Assembly (NCBI GenBank): GCA_021730785.1
Contig: JAKFWF010000042.1
Coordinates: 62,001-126,000 of the forward strand
DNA from: Hyphomicrobiaceae bacterium
GTDB lineage: Bacteria > Pseudomonadota > Alphaproteobacteria > Rhizobiales > Hyphomicrobiaceae
Reading direction: 5' to 3'
DNA: 64,000 nt
Below are positions 18,704 to 26,438 of the stretch, piece after piece. The translations under genes were made by a program, and so were the position numbers. The stretch's first letter is position 1. Every line of letters starts with the position of its first letter. Below the pieces are notes generated by a model. The model was not told where the DNA came from and ran no database searches. It was given only the letters and a program-made list of their open reading frames with translations.

Positions 18704-19585
18704 ATGATGCATGCCGAGCGACTCGTCCGGGCCGGGTTCCGCCTTGCGAGTCATATTGCGCCGTCGCATACGGGACGCGCCGCGTTCCGCCTGTTCTGTT
18801 CGCCAAAGCGGTCGAAGTCGCTGTCGCCCGGCGAGAAGCGGCTGGCGGCGCAGATGCGCCCCGTGATGGAAGCCGCCGAGCACCGCACCATCGAGCATGC
18901 GGGCGGCAAGGTCCGCGCGTATCGCTGGCGGGTCGAAGATGGCGCGCCGCACGGGCGCGTGCTGCTGCTGCACGGCTGGACTGGGCGGGCGCTCGTCATG
19001 AGCGGCTTCGTGCAGCCCCTGCTCGACCGCGGTCTCGAGGTCGTCGCCTTCGATCTGCCGGCACACGGCAAGTCGAGCGGCACGCAGCTCACGTTGCCAC
19101 TCGGCGCGCTCGCCATGCAGGCCGTGGCCGCGGAATTCGGGCCATTGACGGGGGTAATCACGCATTCCTTCGGTGGTCCAATCGCGCTGCTCGCCATGGA
19201 GGGTGGCGCGCCGCTTGAACGCGGGCTCGATGTACCGCGCATCGTCATGATCGCGGCGCCGAACTGGCTCGACCGGGTGACCACGTTGTTTGGCAATCGC
19301 ATCGGCCTCAACGAGCGCGCGCAGTCCGCGCTCGAAGGCGAAATTCTGCGCCTCGCCCGCCGGCCGGTCGAGGCGTTCCGGGGCGATGCGTTCCTGCGCC
19401 GCTCGCGGGCCACAGCGTTGGTGATCCACGACGAGGACGATGCGGTCGTCGCATTCGACAGCGCGGAAGCGATGGTCAAGGGCAACCCGCAGGCCAGACT
19501 GCTGGCGACCAAGGGCCTCGGCCACCGCCGCATCATCGTCGCCCGGCAAGTGGTGACGGCGGCGGCAGAATTCGTGGCTCTTTAA
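18704..19585 (+). CDS. Alpha/beta hydrolase
   Basis: A serine hydrolase of 293 residues. The oxyanion-hole region is LLLHGW, the nucleophile elbow is THSFGG (serine about residue 157), the acid is in HDEDDAVV and the histidine in GLGHRRI. The first 60 residues are basic and lack a cleavable signal. The ATG at 18704 has GAGG seven bases upstream and was preferred over a TTG at 18659; ATG 18707 is also possible. The substrate is not evident. Confidence 0.85.
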   Translation: MMHAERLVRAGFRLASHIAPSHTGRAAFRLFCSPKRSKSLSPGEKRLAAQMRPVMEAAEHRTIEHAGGKVRAYRWRVEDGAPHGRVLLLHGWTGRALVMSGFVQPLLDRGLEVVAFDLPAHGKSSGTQLTLPLGALAMQAVAAEFGPLTGVITHSFGGPIALLAMEGGAPLERGLDVPRIVMIAAPNWLDRVTTLFGNRIGLNERAQSALEGEILRLARRPVEAFRGDAFLRRSRATALVIHDEDDAVVAFDSAEAMVKGNPQARLLATKGLGHRRIIVARQVVTAAAEFVAL

Positions 19586-19647
19586 TGGTCGCATGCTTCT
19601 TTAATGGTCGCATCCGACTCCGCTACGCGGAGCCGGCCGGATGCGAC
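19580..19647. terminator. Repeated TTTAATGGTCGCAT and strong two-step hairpin between converging genes
   Basis: The sequence TTTAATGGTCGCAT occurs at 19581-19594 and nearly again from 19600. It is followed by a hairpin whose outer arms GTCGCATCCG (19607-19616) and CGGATGCGAC (19638-19647) enclose inner arms CTCCGC (19618-19623) and GCGGAG (19627-19632). It lies just after the alpha/beta hydrolase stop. It could stop transcription or be a REP-like repeat; no T-tract follows. Confidence 0.5.
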
Positions 19648-19676
19648 GGAGTACAGCGCCTGCCGGTGAAGGGTAG

Positions 19677-19803
19677 CCGCGCGCAATCAAAAAGTGCTCC
19701 GCGTGCGGCGGCCGGCTCGCGGAACGCGTGTCGCCGCGCGCAATCAAAAAGTGCTCCGCGCGCGGCGGCCGGCTCGCGGAACGCGTGTCGCCGCGCGCAA
19801 TCA
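19677..19803. repeat. 57-bp tandem repeat, about 2.1 copies, ending in the SDR stop codon
   Basis: A unit beginning GCGCGCAATCAAAAAGTGCT recurs with an exact 57-bp period: the CAATCAA element is at 19684, 19741 and 19798. The two full copies differ at one or a few positions (GCGTGCGG versus GCGCGCGG). The third partial copy overlaps the stop codon of the minus-strand dehydrogenase gene. 57 is a multiple of three, and one minus-strand frame stays open through all copies as a 19-residue repeat, but that is not the frame of the dehydrogenase. Confidence 0.85.
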
Positions 19804-20547
19804 ATATGTCGCACGGCCGCCGGACAAATCGAACACGGCGCCGGTGGTGAACGAGTTCTCCGACGACACCATCCAGGCGACCATGGCGGCCATCTCCTCG
19901 ACCGTGACGAAGCGGTTCCGCGGGATCTTCGACAGCATGAAATCGATGTGGGTCTGCGTGATCTGGTCGAAGATCGCGGTCTTGGCGGCGGCGGGCGTCA
20001 CGGCATTGACGGCGATGTCGTAGGCGGCCAGTTCCTTGCCGAGTGACTTCGTCAGCGCGATCACGCCGGCCTTCGACGCCGAGTAGTGGGCGGCATTCGG
20101 ATTGCCCTCCTTGCCGGCGATCGAGGCGACGTTCACGATGCGCCCGTACTTCTGCTTGATCATCACCGGCACGATGGCCTTGGCGCAGATGAAGGGGCCG
20201 TCGAGGTTGATCTTCATCACCTTGCGCCACTCGTCGACGGTGGTGTCCCAGGTGGTGGCGTTGGCGCCCGCGATGCCGGCATTGTTGATCAGGATGTCGA
20301 TTTTGCCGAACGCTTTGAGGGTCGCGTCGCGCGCGGCTTCGACGGGGGCCAGCTCGGACACATCGCAGGCAAATACCTGCACGGCCGCGCCGATTTCCTT
20401 GGCGGTCTTGTCGGCGAGTTTCGTATCGCGATCCCAGATCGCGACCTTGGCGCCGGAGGCAACGAAACGCTCGGTGCAGGCGCGCCCGAAGCCCTGGGCG
20501 CCGCCGGTGACGACCGCGACGCGGCCCTTGAGATCAATGGCGTTCAT
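19801..20547 (-). CDS. Short-chain dehydrogenase/reductase (SDR)
   Basis: This NAD(P)-dependent oxidoreductase has 248 residues, the normal SDR length. It has the cofactor motif TGGAQGFG, the NNAG motif and the catalytic YSASK with a serine in VNVASIAGKEG upstream. The acidic residue at the end of the second strand (IWDRD) suggests NAD preference. It is the third gene of a run with the aldolase and tetronate-kinase genes, so it may oxidise a sugar acid or handle a related polyol. A FabG role is unlikely in this context. The start has a GGAGAC stretch upstream. Confidence 0.85.
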   Translation of the reverse strand: MNAIDLKGRVAVVTGGAQGFGRACTERFVASGAKVAIWDRDTKLADKTAKEIGAAVQVFACDVSELAPVEAARDATLKAFGKIDILINNAGIAGANATTWDTTVDEWRKVMKINLDGPFICAKAIVPVMIKQKYGRIVNVASIAGKEGNPNAAHYSASKAGVIALTKSLGKELAAYDIAVNAVTPAAAKTAIFDQITQTHIDFMLSKIPRNRFVTVEEMAAMVAWMVSSENSFTTGAVFDLSGGRATY

Positions 20548-20568
20548 GGGAAGTCTCCTTGGGGTTAA

Positions 20569-21207
20569 TCAGCTCGGAAAGCGTTTGCGCAATTCGGCGG
20601 TCTGGTCGTGCGTCAGCGGGCGCAGCGTCTCGGTGCGCAGCATGAGGAACAGCTTGGCGGTTTCTTCGAGTTCCTCGATGGCATCCGTCGCGGCCGCAAG
20701 ATTGGTGCCGGCAACCACCGGCCCGTGATTGGCCAGCAGCACCGCGTGGTGTTTTCCAGCCAGCTTGCCGACCGCCTCGGCGAGCGCCGCATCGCCCGGC
20801 GGAAAGTACGGCACAATCGGCAGCGTGCCGACGCGCATGACATAGTACGCCGTGATGGGGGGCAGGCAGTCGCCGTGATCGATGCCATGAATGCAGCTGA
20901 CCGCCACCGAGTGCGTCGAATGCAGGTGCACGACGGCGCCGGCGCGCGGCCGATGAGCATACATGGTGGTGTGCAGAAACGCTTCCTTGGTGGCCGCATC
21001 GCCGGCAATCAGATGCCCCTGGGCGTCGAGCCGCGACAGACGCTTCGGATCGAGCGTGCCGAGGGATGACCCGGTCGGCGTCATCAGCCAGCCGCCGTCG
21101 TCGAGGCGCACCGAAATGTTTCCCGTGGAACCATGCGTCAGCCCACGATTGAACAGCGAAGCGCCAGTGGCGACGATGGCGTCACGCAATTTGGCGTCAG
21201 CGCTCAT
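20569..21207 (-). CDS. otnC: Class II aldolase, 3-oxo-tetronate 4-phosphate decarboxylase-like
   Basis: This 212-residue zinc-dependent class II aldolase/adducin-fold protein has GNISVR, HLHSTHS (zinc histidines, about residue 93) and ANHGPVV. OtnC decarboxylates 3-oxo-tetronate 4-phosphate to dihydroxyacetone phosphate. The assignment rests on the overlap (ATGA) with the tetronate kinase gene; by fold alone it could be a fuculose-phosphate-type aldolase. The start at 21207 is set by that overlap. Confidence 0.85.
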   Translation of the reverse strand: MSADAKLRDAIVATGASLFNRGLTHGSTGNISVRLDDGGWLMTPTGSSLGTLDPKRLSRLDAQGHLIAGDAATKEAFLHTTMYAHRPRAGAVVHLHSTHSVAVSCIHGIDHGDCLPPITAYYVMRVGTLPIVPYFPPGDAALAEAVGKLAGKHHAVLLANHGPVVAGTNLAAATDAIEELEETAKLFLMLRTETLRPLTHDQTAELRKRFPS

Positions 21208-22469
21208 ACGAGATGGCTCCAGGCCGACAGGAAGAAGTCGGAACCGCCGAAGTTGCCGGACTTGAGAGCGAGCGCCAGCGGTCGGCCATCGCGGGCCAAC
21301 GTCCACGGCACGCCGGGCGCGATCTCCGGCCCGATCTCGATTGCCGTGACGCCGAGCGCCGCCACCACCGCGCCGGAGGTTTCGCCGCCGGCAACGATGA
21401 CACGGGTAAAGCCATCGGCGCACAGCGCTTTCGCGGTTGCGGCAAGCAGCGCTTCGATCATCGAACCTGCCGTGTCACGGCCGAACTCGCGTTGAACCTC
21501 GGCTACGCGGGCGGGCTCGGCGCTCGAATAGATGAGGACGGGAGCCGATGCCGGCTGCTTCTTTGCCCACGACACGAGATCGGCTGGCCCTAGTTTTTTC
21601 GCCGCCACCGCCCGCGCATCGACTTCATGGACGGGAATACCGGCGGCGATCGCAGCCTTCACCTGCCCACGCGTCGCTTCCGAGCAACTGCCGGCGATGA
21701 TCAGCTGGCGACCGTTCGGCGCGGCCATGCGCGTGGCGCTGCCCGCAGCCTTCATCAGGCTTTGGGCGAGGAAGTTCGCCGGCAGTCCCATCGCCACACC
21801 CGAGCCGCCGGTGATCAGCTTGTGCGATGCGGCCGCCCGGCCCATGTCGATCAGGTGCCGGTCGGCAATGGCATCGACCACGACGAAGCGCTTGCCGATC
21901 AGCGCCGCACCCTTGAACGCTCCCTCGATCGCGGCGGCTCCCTGGTCGACGACTGCATGCGGGATCACCCCCACCGGCAGTTTCGTCTGCCGCTGCAGAA
22001 CCCGCACGAGATTGGAATCGCGCATGGGGGTCAGCGGATGATCCTTCATGGGGCTCTCCGCCAGCGGCTGCTCGCCGACGAACAGGTTGCCAAGGTAGAC
22101 CGTGCGCTTGTTGGCTGGGAACGCCGGGCAGGCAAGCGCGATCTCAGCCCCGGTTTTCGCGAGCAAGGCTTCCGCCACCGGGCCGATATTGCCTTGGTCG
22201 GTCGAATCGAACGTCGAACAGTACTTGAAGAACAGTTGTTTGGCGCCGCGCGCCAGCAGGACGTCGGCCGAGGCCAGCGACCAGGCAACCGCCTCGGCCG
22301 CCGGGTTCGTGCGCGACTTCAAGGCGACCACCACGGCATCGAAGCCGTCGAAGTCGGCGTTGGCAGCGGGCACGCCCATCACCTGCACCGTGCGCATGCC
22401 GGCGCGCGTGAGCATCAGGGCGAGGTCGGTCGCCCCCGTCAGGTCGTCCGCGATGCAGCCGAGCAGCAT
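21204..22469 (-). CDS. otnK: 3-oxo-tetronate kinase
   Basis: OtnK phosphorylates 3-oxo-tetronate (from threonate or erythronate) using ATP. The 421-residue protein has both DUF1537-type halves: N-terminal IADDLTGATD and FFKYCSTFDSTDQGNIGP, and a C-terminal nucleotide-binding GGETSGAV. It starts the run kinase, aldolase, dehydrogenase. The usual oxidising dehydrogenase LtnD and isomerase OtnI are not in this run; the SDR may replace the first. Confidence 0.9.
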   Translation of the reverse strand: MLLGCIADDLTGATDLALMLTRAGMRTVQVMGVPAANADFDGFDAVVVALKSRTNPAAEAVAWSLASADVLLARGAKQLFFKYCSTFDSTDQGNIGPVAEALLAKTGAEIALACPAFPANKRTVYLGNLFVGEQPLAESPMKDHPLTPMRDSNLVRVLQRQTKLPVGVIPHAVVDQGAAAIEGAFKGAALIGKRFVVVDAIADRHLIDMGRAAASHKLITGGSGVAMGLPANFLAQSLMKAAGSATRMAAPNGRQLIIAGSCSEATRGQVKAAIAAGIPVHEVDARAVAAKKLGPADLVSWAKKQPASAPVLIYSSAEPARVAEVQREFGRDTAGSMIEALLAATAKALCADGFTRVIVAGGETSGAVVAALGVTAIEIGPEIAPGVPWTLARDGRPLALALKSGNFGGSDFFLSAWSHLV

Positions 22470-22516
22470 GGTTTATTCCTCTGGAAAAAGTTGGAGACGC
22501 TGCCGCCAAACCACCG

Positions 22517-22537
22517 CCAAGGGCTTGAGGCCCTTGG
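22517..22537. terminator. Hairpin between acyl-CoA ligase and otnK genes
   Basis: CCAAGGGC (22517-22524) and GCCCTTGG (22530-22537) form a perfect 8-bp stem with a TTGAG loop. It lies in the 91-base gap after the acyl-CoA ligase stop and before otnK on the minus strand. There is no T-tract, so a role as terminator is tentative. It would separate the ligase from the tetronate genes. Confidence 0.45.
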
Positions 22538-22560
22538 ATCCCCATGAATGGAGCGCGCGG

Positions 22561-24087
22561 TCACCCATTCGGCGTCTCCGCTTGCAGCCAGTCGCGCAGC
22601 TCGGTCTTGAGGATCTTGCCGTAGTTGTTCTTCGGCAGCGCCGCGACGAAGCGATAGCCCTTCGGCCGCTTGAACCGGGCAATGTTGTCGAGGCACAGCT
22701 GGTCGAGGTCGGCCGCCGTCACGTCCATGCCTGGCCGCCTGACGACGAAGGCGATGACTTCCTCGCCCCATTCGGTGTGTGCACGGCTGGTGACGCTGCA
22801 CTCCAGCACGCCCGCGTGGGTGAGCAGCACTTCCTCAATTTCGCGCGGATAGATATTGGAGCCACCTGAGATAATGAGATCCTTCGAACGGTCCTTGAGG
22901 GTGAGGACGCCCGCTGCATCGATCGAGCCCAGATCGCCAGTCCACAGCCAGCCTTTGCGCAGTGTCGCTTTAGTGGCGGCTGGGTTGTTGAGATAGCCTG
23001 CCATCACGCACTCGCTGCGCGTGATGATTTCGCCAACCTCGCCAGCGGGCAAGGTCTTGCCGTCCGCATCGACGATTTTGAAGGCCGTGCCGGTCCGGGC
23101 AATGCCGGCCGAGGCGAGCCGCATCGCGAAGTCGGGATGGGCATTGTCGGCGTGCATTGCTTTGCTCAAGCCGGTGATCGTCATCGGCGACTCGCCTTGG
23201 CCATAGACTTGGTAGAACCTCGGCCCGAACAGGGTCAGCGCGCGTTTGAGGTCGGCCGTATACATCGGTGCGCCGCCATAGATCAGGGTTTTGAGCCCCG
23301 CGGTGTCGGCCGCGCCCGCGTCGGCGTGGCCGAGCAGCCGCACGACCATCGTAGGTGCTGCAAACATCGAGACGTTTTGGCGGCTGGCAAACGCTTCCAG
23401 GATCTGCTGCGGCTCGAACGTCGGATAGATGATCTGGTGCGAGCCGCGGGCGATGTGGGCCAGTGCGTAGAGGCCGGACCCATGTGTCAACGGGGCTGCG
23501 TGCAGCATGCAGTCCTGCGCGTCGAGAAAATCGATGTCGGCGTAGTAGGCGTGGGCAGCAAACAGCAGGTTGCGATGGGTGAGGATAGCGCCCTTCGGCC
23601 GGCCCGTGGTGCCGCTGGTGTAGAAGATCCACGCCTCGCGGTCTGCGTCGTTTTCGGTCTCGATGATGGGATCGGAAAACAGCATCGCCATCCACTCCCG
23701 CGTACCGGCGATGAGAACCCGCGGCCACGCGTGGTTGGCGAACGTGCCCAGGGTATCGGCGAGGGCTGCGGTCGCAACGATCAGCTTCGCCCCGCAGTCG
23801 CCGACGATCCAGGCGACTTCCTTCGGGTGCAGCTTTGAATTGACCGGCACGGCTGCGAGCCCGGCCCGCCAGATGCCGTACAGCGCGGGCAGGAATTCCA
23901 GGCAATTGTCCATGACGATCGCCACGCGGTCGCCGGTCTTGAGCCCGTGCCTATTGCGCAAGGCCCCGGCGATGCAGGCGACCTGATGTTCGAAGGCGCC
24001 ATAGGTCAGCTGCCGCCCCGCGAACGTGATCGCGGGCGCCTGCGGCAAATGCCGGGCAACGGTTTGCAGCGTATGGGACAGGTTCAT
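22561..24087 (-). CDS. Acyl-CoA ligase of the ANL superfamily
   Basis: This 508-residue AMP-forming ligase activates a carboxylic acid to its CoA thioester. It has YTSGTTGRPKGA (about residue 155), a YGQGESPMT version of the A5 motif, TGDLG (A7), RSKDLIISGG (A8) and a C-terminal lysine in NNYGKILK. The preference could be fatty or aromatic acids. The start at 24087 (MNLSHTL) matches the family; the frame remains open to 24147. It diverges from an enoyl-CoA hydratase gene only about 100 bases away, which suggests a shared control region and beta-oxidation-type work. Confidence 0.85.
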   Translation of the reverse strand: MNLSHTLQTVARHLPQAPAITFAGRQLTYGAFEHQVACIAGALRNRHGLKTGDRVAIVMDNCLEFLPALYGIWRAGLAAVPVNSKLHPKEVAWIVGDCGAKLIVATAALADTLGTFANHAWPRVLIAGTREWMAMLFSDPIIETENDADREAWIFYTSGTTGRPKGAILTHRNLLFAAHAYYADIDFLDAQDCMLHAAPLTHGSGLYALAHIARGSHQIIYPTFEPQQILEAFASRQNVSMFAAPTMVVRLLGHADAGAADTAGLKTLIYGGAPMYTADLKRALTLFGPRFYQVYGQGESPMTITGLSKAMHADNAHPDFAMRLASAGIARTGTAFKIVDADGKTLPAGEVGEIITRSECVMAGYLNNPAATKATLRKGWLWTGDLGSIDAAGVLTLKDRSKDLIISGGSNIYPREIEEVLLTHAGVLECSVTSRAHTEWGEEVIAFVVRRPGMDVTAADLDQLCLDNIARFKRPKGYRFVAALPKNNYGKILKTELRDWLQAETPNG

Positions 24088-24189
24088 CGGCGTTTCGCAT
24101 CGGAGATTTCGGGGAAACTTGCCATCTGGCACAGAGCGCGGCAACAAGGCTCACATCCGGGGCAGACCTGCAAGGATCACGGTTCACAC

Positions 24190-24984
24190 ATGAAAACGCA
24201 ATTCGAAACGCTTATGCTGTCGAGTCCGGCGCCGCACGTCACGGTCGTCACCATGAACCGGCCGCAGGCGATGAACGCCATGAATACGACGATGATGGAG
24301 GAGTTGCGCGATTGCTTTGCCGCCTTCTACGTCGAGCCCGATGCCGCCCGCTGCCTGATCCTGACCGGCGCCGGCACCCGAGCGTTCTGCGCTGGCGCCG
24401 ACCTCAAGGAGCGCGACGGCATGACGGATGCCACCTGGCGGCGCCAGCACGCCATCGTCGAGCAGACCATCCGCGCGCTCATCGACTGCCCGCTGCCGAT
24501 CATTGCCGCCGTCAACGGCGCGGCGTTCGCCGGTGGCTGCGAACTCGCCCTGGCCTGCGACTTCATCTATGCCGCCGACCACGCCCGCTTCGCCCAGACC
24601 GAGGTGGCGCTCGGCATCATCCCCGGCGCCATGGGCACGCAGAATATGCCGCGCGCGGTCGGCGTGCGCCGGGCGAAGGAGGTGATCTTGTCGGGCCAGC
24701 CCTTCACCGCCGCCGATGCGCTGGCCTGGGGCCTCGCGAACCGTGTCGTGCCGCAGGCGCAGCTGCTGGACGAGGTGATCGCGGTTGCCACCCGCATCGC
24801 CGGGAATGCGCCGATCGCGGTGCGCCAGGCCAAGCGCTCGATCGACAAGGCAACCGACATCGACCGCTCGAACGGCTACTCGTTCGAGATCGAGGCCTAT
24901 AACCGCACGGTCGGGACCGCCGACCGGCTCGAAGGCATCGCGTCGTTCAACGAAAAGCGCAAGCCGGAGTTCAAAGGTCGGTAG
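24190..24984 (+). CDS. Enoyl-CoA hydratase/isomerase
   Basis: This crotonase-fold protein has 264 residues. Both catalytic glutamates of hydratases are present, in GGCELAL and AQTEVALG, along with the oxyanion-hole segment AFCAGADLKER. It should add water to enoyl-CoA. It diverges from the acyl-CoA ligase. The ATG at 24190 sits in CACACATG with no strong ribosome site; the upstream open frame overlaps the ligase start and is not used. Confidence 0.88.
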   Translation: MKTQFETLMLSSPAPHVTVVTMNRPQAMNAMNTTMMEELRDCFAAFYVEPDAARCLILTGAGTRAFCAGADLKERDGMTDATWRRQHAIVEQTIRALIDCPLPIIAAVNGAAFAGGCELALACDFIYAADHARFAQTEVALGIIPGAMGTQNMPRAVGVRRAKEVILSGQPFTAADALAWGLANRVVPQAQLLDEVIAVATRIAGNAPIAVRQAKRSIDKATDIDRSNGYSFEIEAYNRTVGTADRLEGIASFNEKRKPEFKGR

Positions 24985-25116
24985 GGGGTGTTCGATTGCG
25001 ATTGGTCGACTTGATCGGGTGCCGCGCAGCTCCGTGATGCTTCTAACGAACTGGTATCGTTCTTGCTCTATGTTGGCTTCGCTTCTTATCCGGATACGCG
25101 TTGCAGATTGCAGACG

Positions 25117-26319
25117 ATGGTGACGTCGACGACATCCCCCGAGATCGAGCCCGTTGCGCGTTTGGCGACGCTCGACGCGTTTCGCGGCTTTATCATGCTG
25201 CTGCTGATGGCAGAAGTGCTGCAGTTGGCAGAGGTCGCCCGCGCATTTCCCGACAGCGCGATCTGGGCGTTCCTCGGGTTTCACCAATCACACGCCGAAT
25301 GGGTTGGGGTGTCGCTACACGACCTCATCCAGCCGGGGTTTTCGTTCCTGGTGGGGGCGGCGCTGCCGTTCGCCATCGCCGCACGCGAGCGCAAGGGACA
25401 AGGCCGGGTGCACATCGTCGCCCATGCATTCAAGCGGGCGGCAATCCTGATCCTGCTCGGCCTCTTCCTGCGCTCGATCGGGAAGCCTCTCACGTACTTC
25501 ACGTTGGAGGATACGCTGACCCAGATCGGCCTCGGCTACGGAGTCCTGGTGTTGCTCGGCTGGCAGGGAGCCCGTGTGCGGTGGATCGCGGTCGCGGCGA
25601 TCCTGATCGCCTATTGGCTGTTTTTCGCACTGCATGCGCTGCCGGCACCGAGCTTCGATCCGGCCAGCGTCGGTGTGCCGAAAGACTGGACGCACGGGCT
25701 GTCGGGGTTCGCCGCGCACTGGAACAAGAATGCGAATGCGGCACATGCGTTCGACATATGGTTTCTCAACCTGTTTCCGCGGGAACAGAGCTTCGCCTTC
25801 AACGACGGCGGCTATCAGACGCTGAACTTCATTCCGACCCTTGCAACCATGATCCTCGGCGCCATTGCAGCCGACGTGCTGCGCGCTGACACACGGCCCT
25901 GGGAGAAAGTGAAGTGGCTCGTGATCGCCGGCGCCATTGGCATCTTGGGCGGTGCTGCACTCGACTGGATCGGCCTGTGCCCCGTCGTGAAGCGCATCTG
26001 GACACCGAGCTGGGTGCTGGTGAGCGGCGGGTTCTGCGCCTGGATCCTCGCCGTTCTCTACACACTGATCGACTGGTGGGGATGGCGGCGGTGGGCGTTC
26101 CCGCTGCTCGTGATCGGTATGAACTCGATCGCGGCCTACGTGCTGACGGAAGTTCTGCGTGAACCGCTCCGCGATCTGTTCAAGGCGCACATCGGGCTGC
26201 TGACGATGAAGTTCGTCGGGGCCGCTGTGCAACCGGTACTGTCAGGCGCCCTGGTGCTCGCGATCCTGTGGATGGTTCTGCTGCACATGTACCGGCGGGG
26301 CATTTTCCTGAAAGTGTGA
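25117..26319 (+). CDS. Multi-pass membrane protein, COG4299/HGSNAT-like acyltransferase family
   Basis: This 400-residue protein has about ten hydrophobic helices and the N-terminal LDAFRGF motif typical of the heparan-alpha-glucosaminide N-acetyltransferase-like (DUF5009) family, here RLATLDAFRGFIML. Members are thought to transfer acyl groups across the membrane; the bacterial substrates are not established. The ATG at 25117 was chosen because upstream in-frame TTG starts lack a family match. It stands alone, converging with the NAD-GDH gene. Confidence 0.75.
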   Translation: MVTSTTSPEIEPVARLATLDAFRGFIMLLLMAEVLQLAEVARAFPDSAIWAFLGFHQSHAEWVGVSLHDLIQPGFSFLVGAALPFAIAARERKGQGRVHIVAHAFKRAAILILLGLFLRSIGKPLTYFTLEDTLTQIGLGYGVLVLLGWQGARVRWIAVAAILIAYWLFFALHALPAPSFDPASVGVPKDWTHGLSGFAAHWNKNANAAHAFDIWFLNLFPREQSFAFNDGGYQTLNFIPTLATMILGAIAADVLRADTRPWEKVKWLVIAGAIGILGGAALDWIGLCPVVKRIWTPSWVLVSGGFCAWILAVLYTLIDWWGWRRWAFPLLVIGMNSIAAYVLTEVLREPLRDLFKAHIGLLTMKFVGAAVQPVLSGALVLAILWMVLLHMYRRGIFLKV

Positions 26320-26329
26320 TGGCAGAGGG

Positions 26330-26348
26330 CAGTGCGTTCGCAGCACTG
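26330..26348. terminator. Small hairpin between converging genes
   Basis: CAGTGC (26330-26335) and GCACTG (26343-26348) pair around a 7-base loop, 11 bases after the membrane-protein stop. The following 26361-26380 holds short CCACAT repeats. It is a possible weak bidirectional stop in the 119-base gap before the end of the NAD-GDH gene. Confidence 0.35.
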
Positions 26349-26438
26349 TCGCCAGCCCCCACATCCACATCCACACCCTGCCCACCCTTCCAGCGTGCAT
26401 GAAATCCGCAACAGACGACAACGACCGACGGCAACCTT

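Noticed and set aside
19601-20230. Minus-strand reading frame through the 57-bp repeat (19-residue repeat protein)
   Set aside because: It overlaps the SDR gene in another frame for most of its length and has no start signal, so it is not called as a gene.
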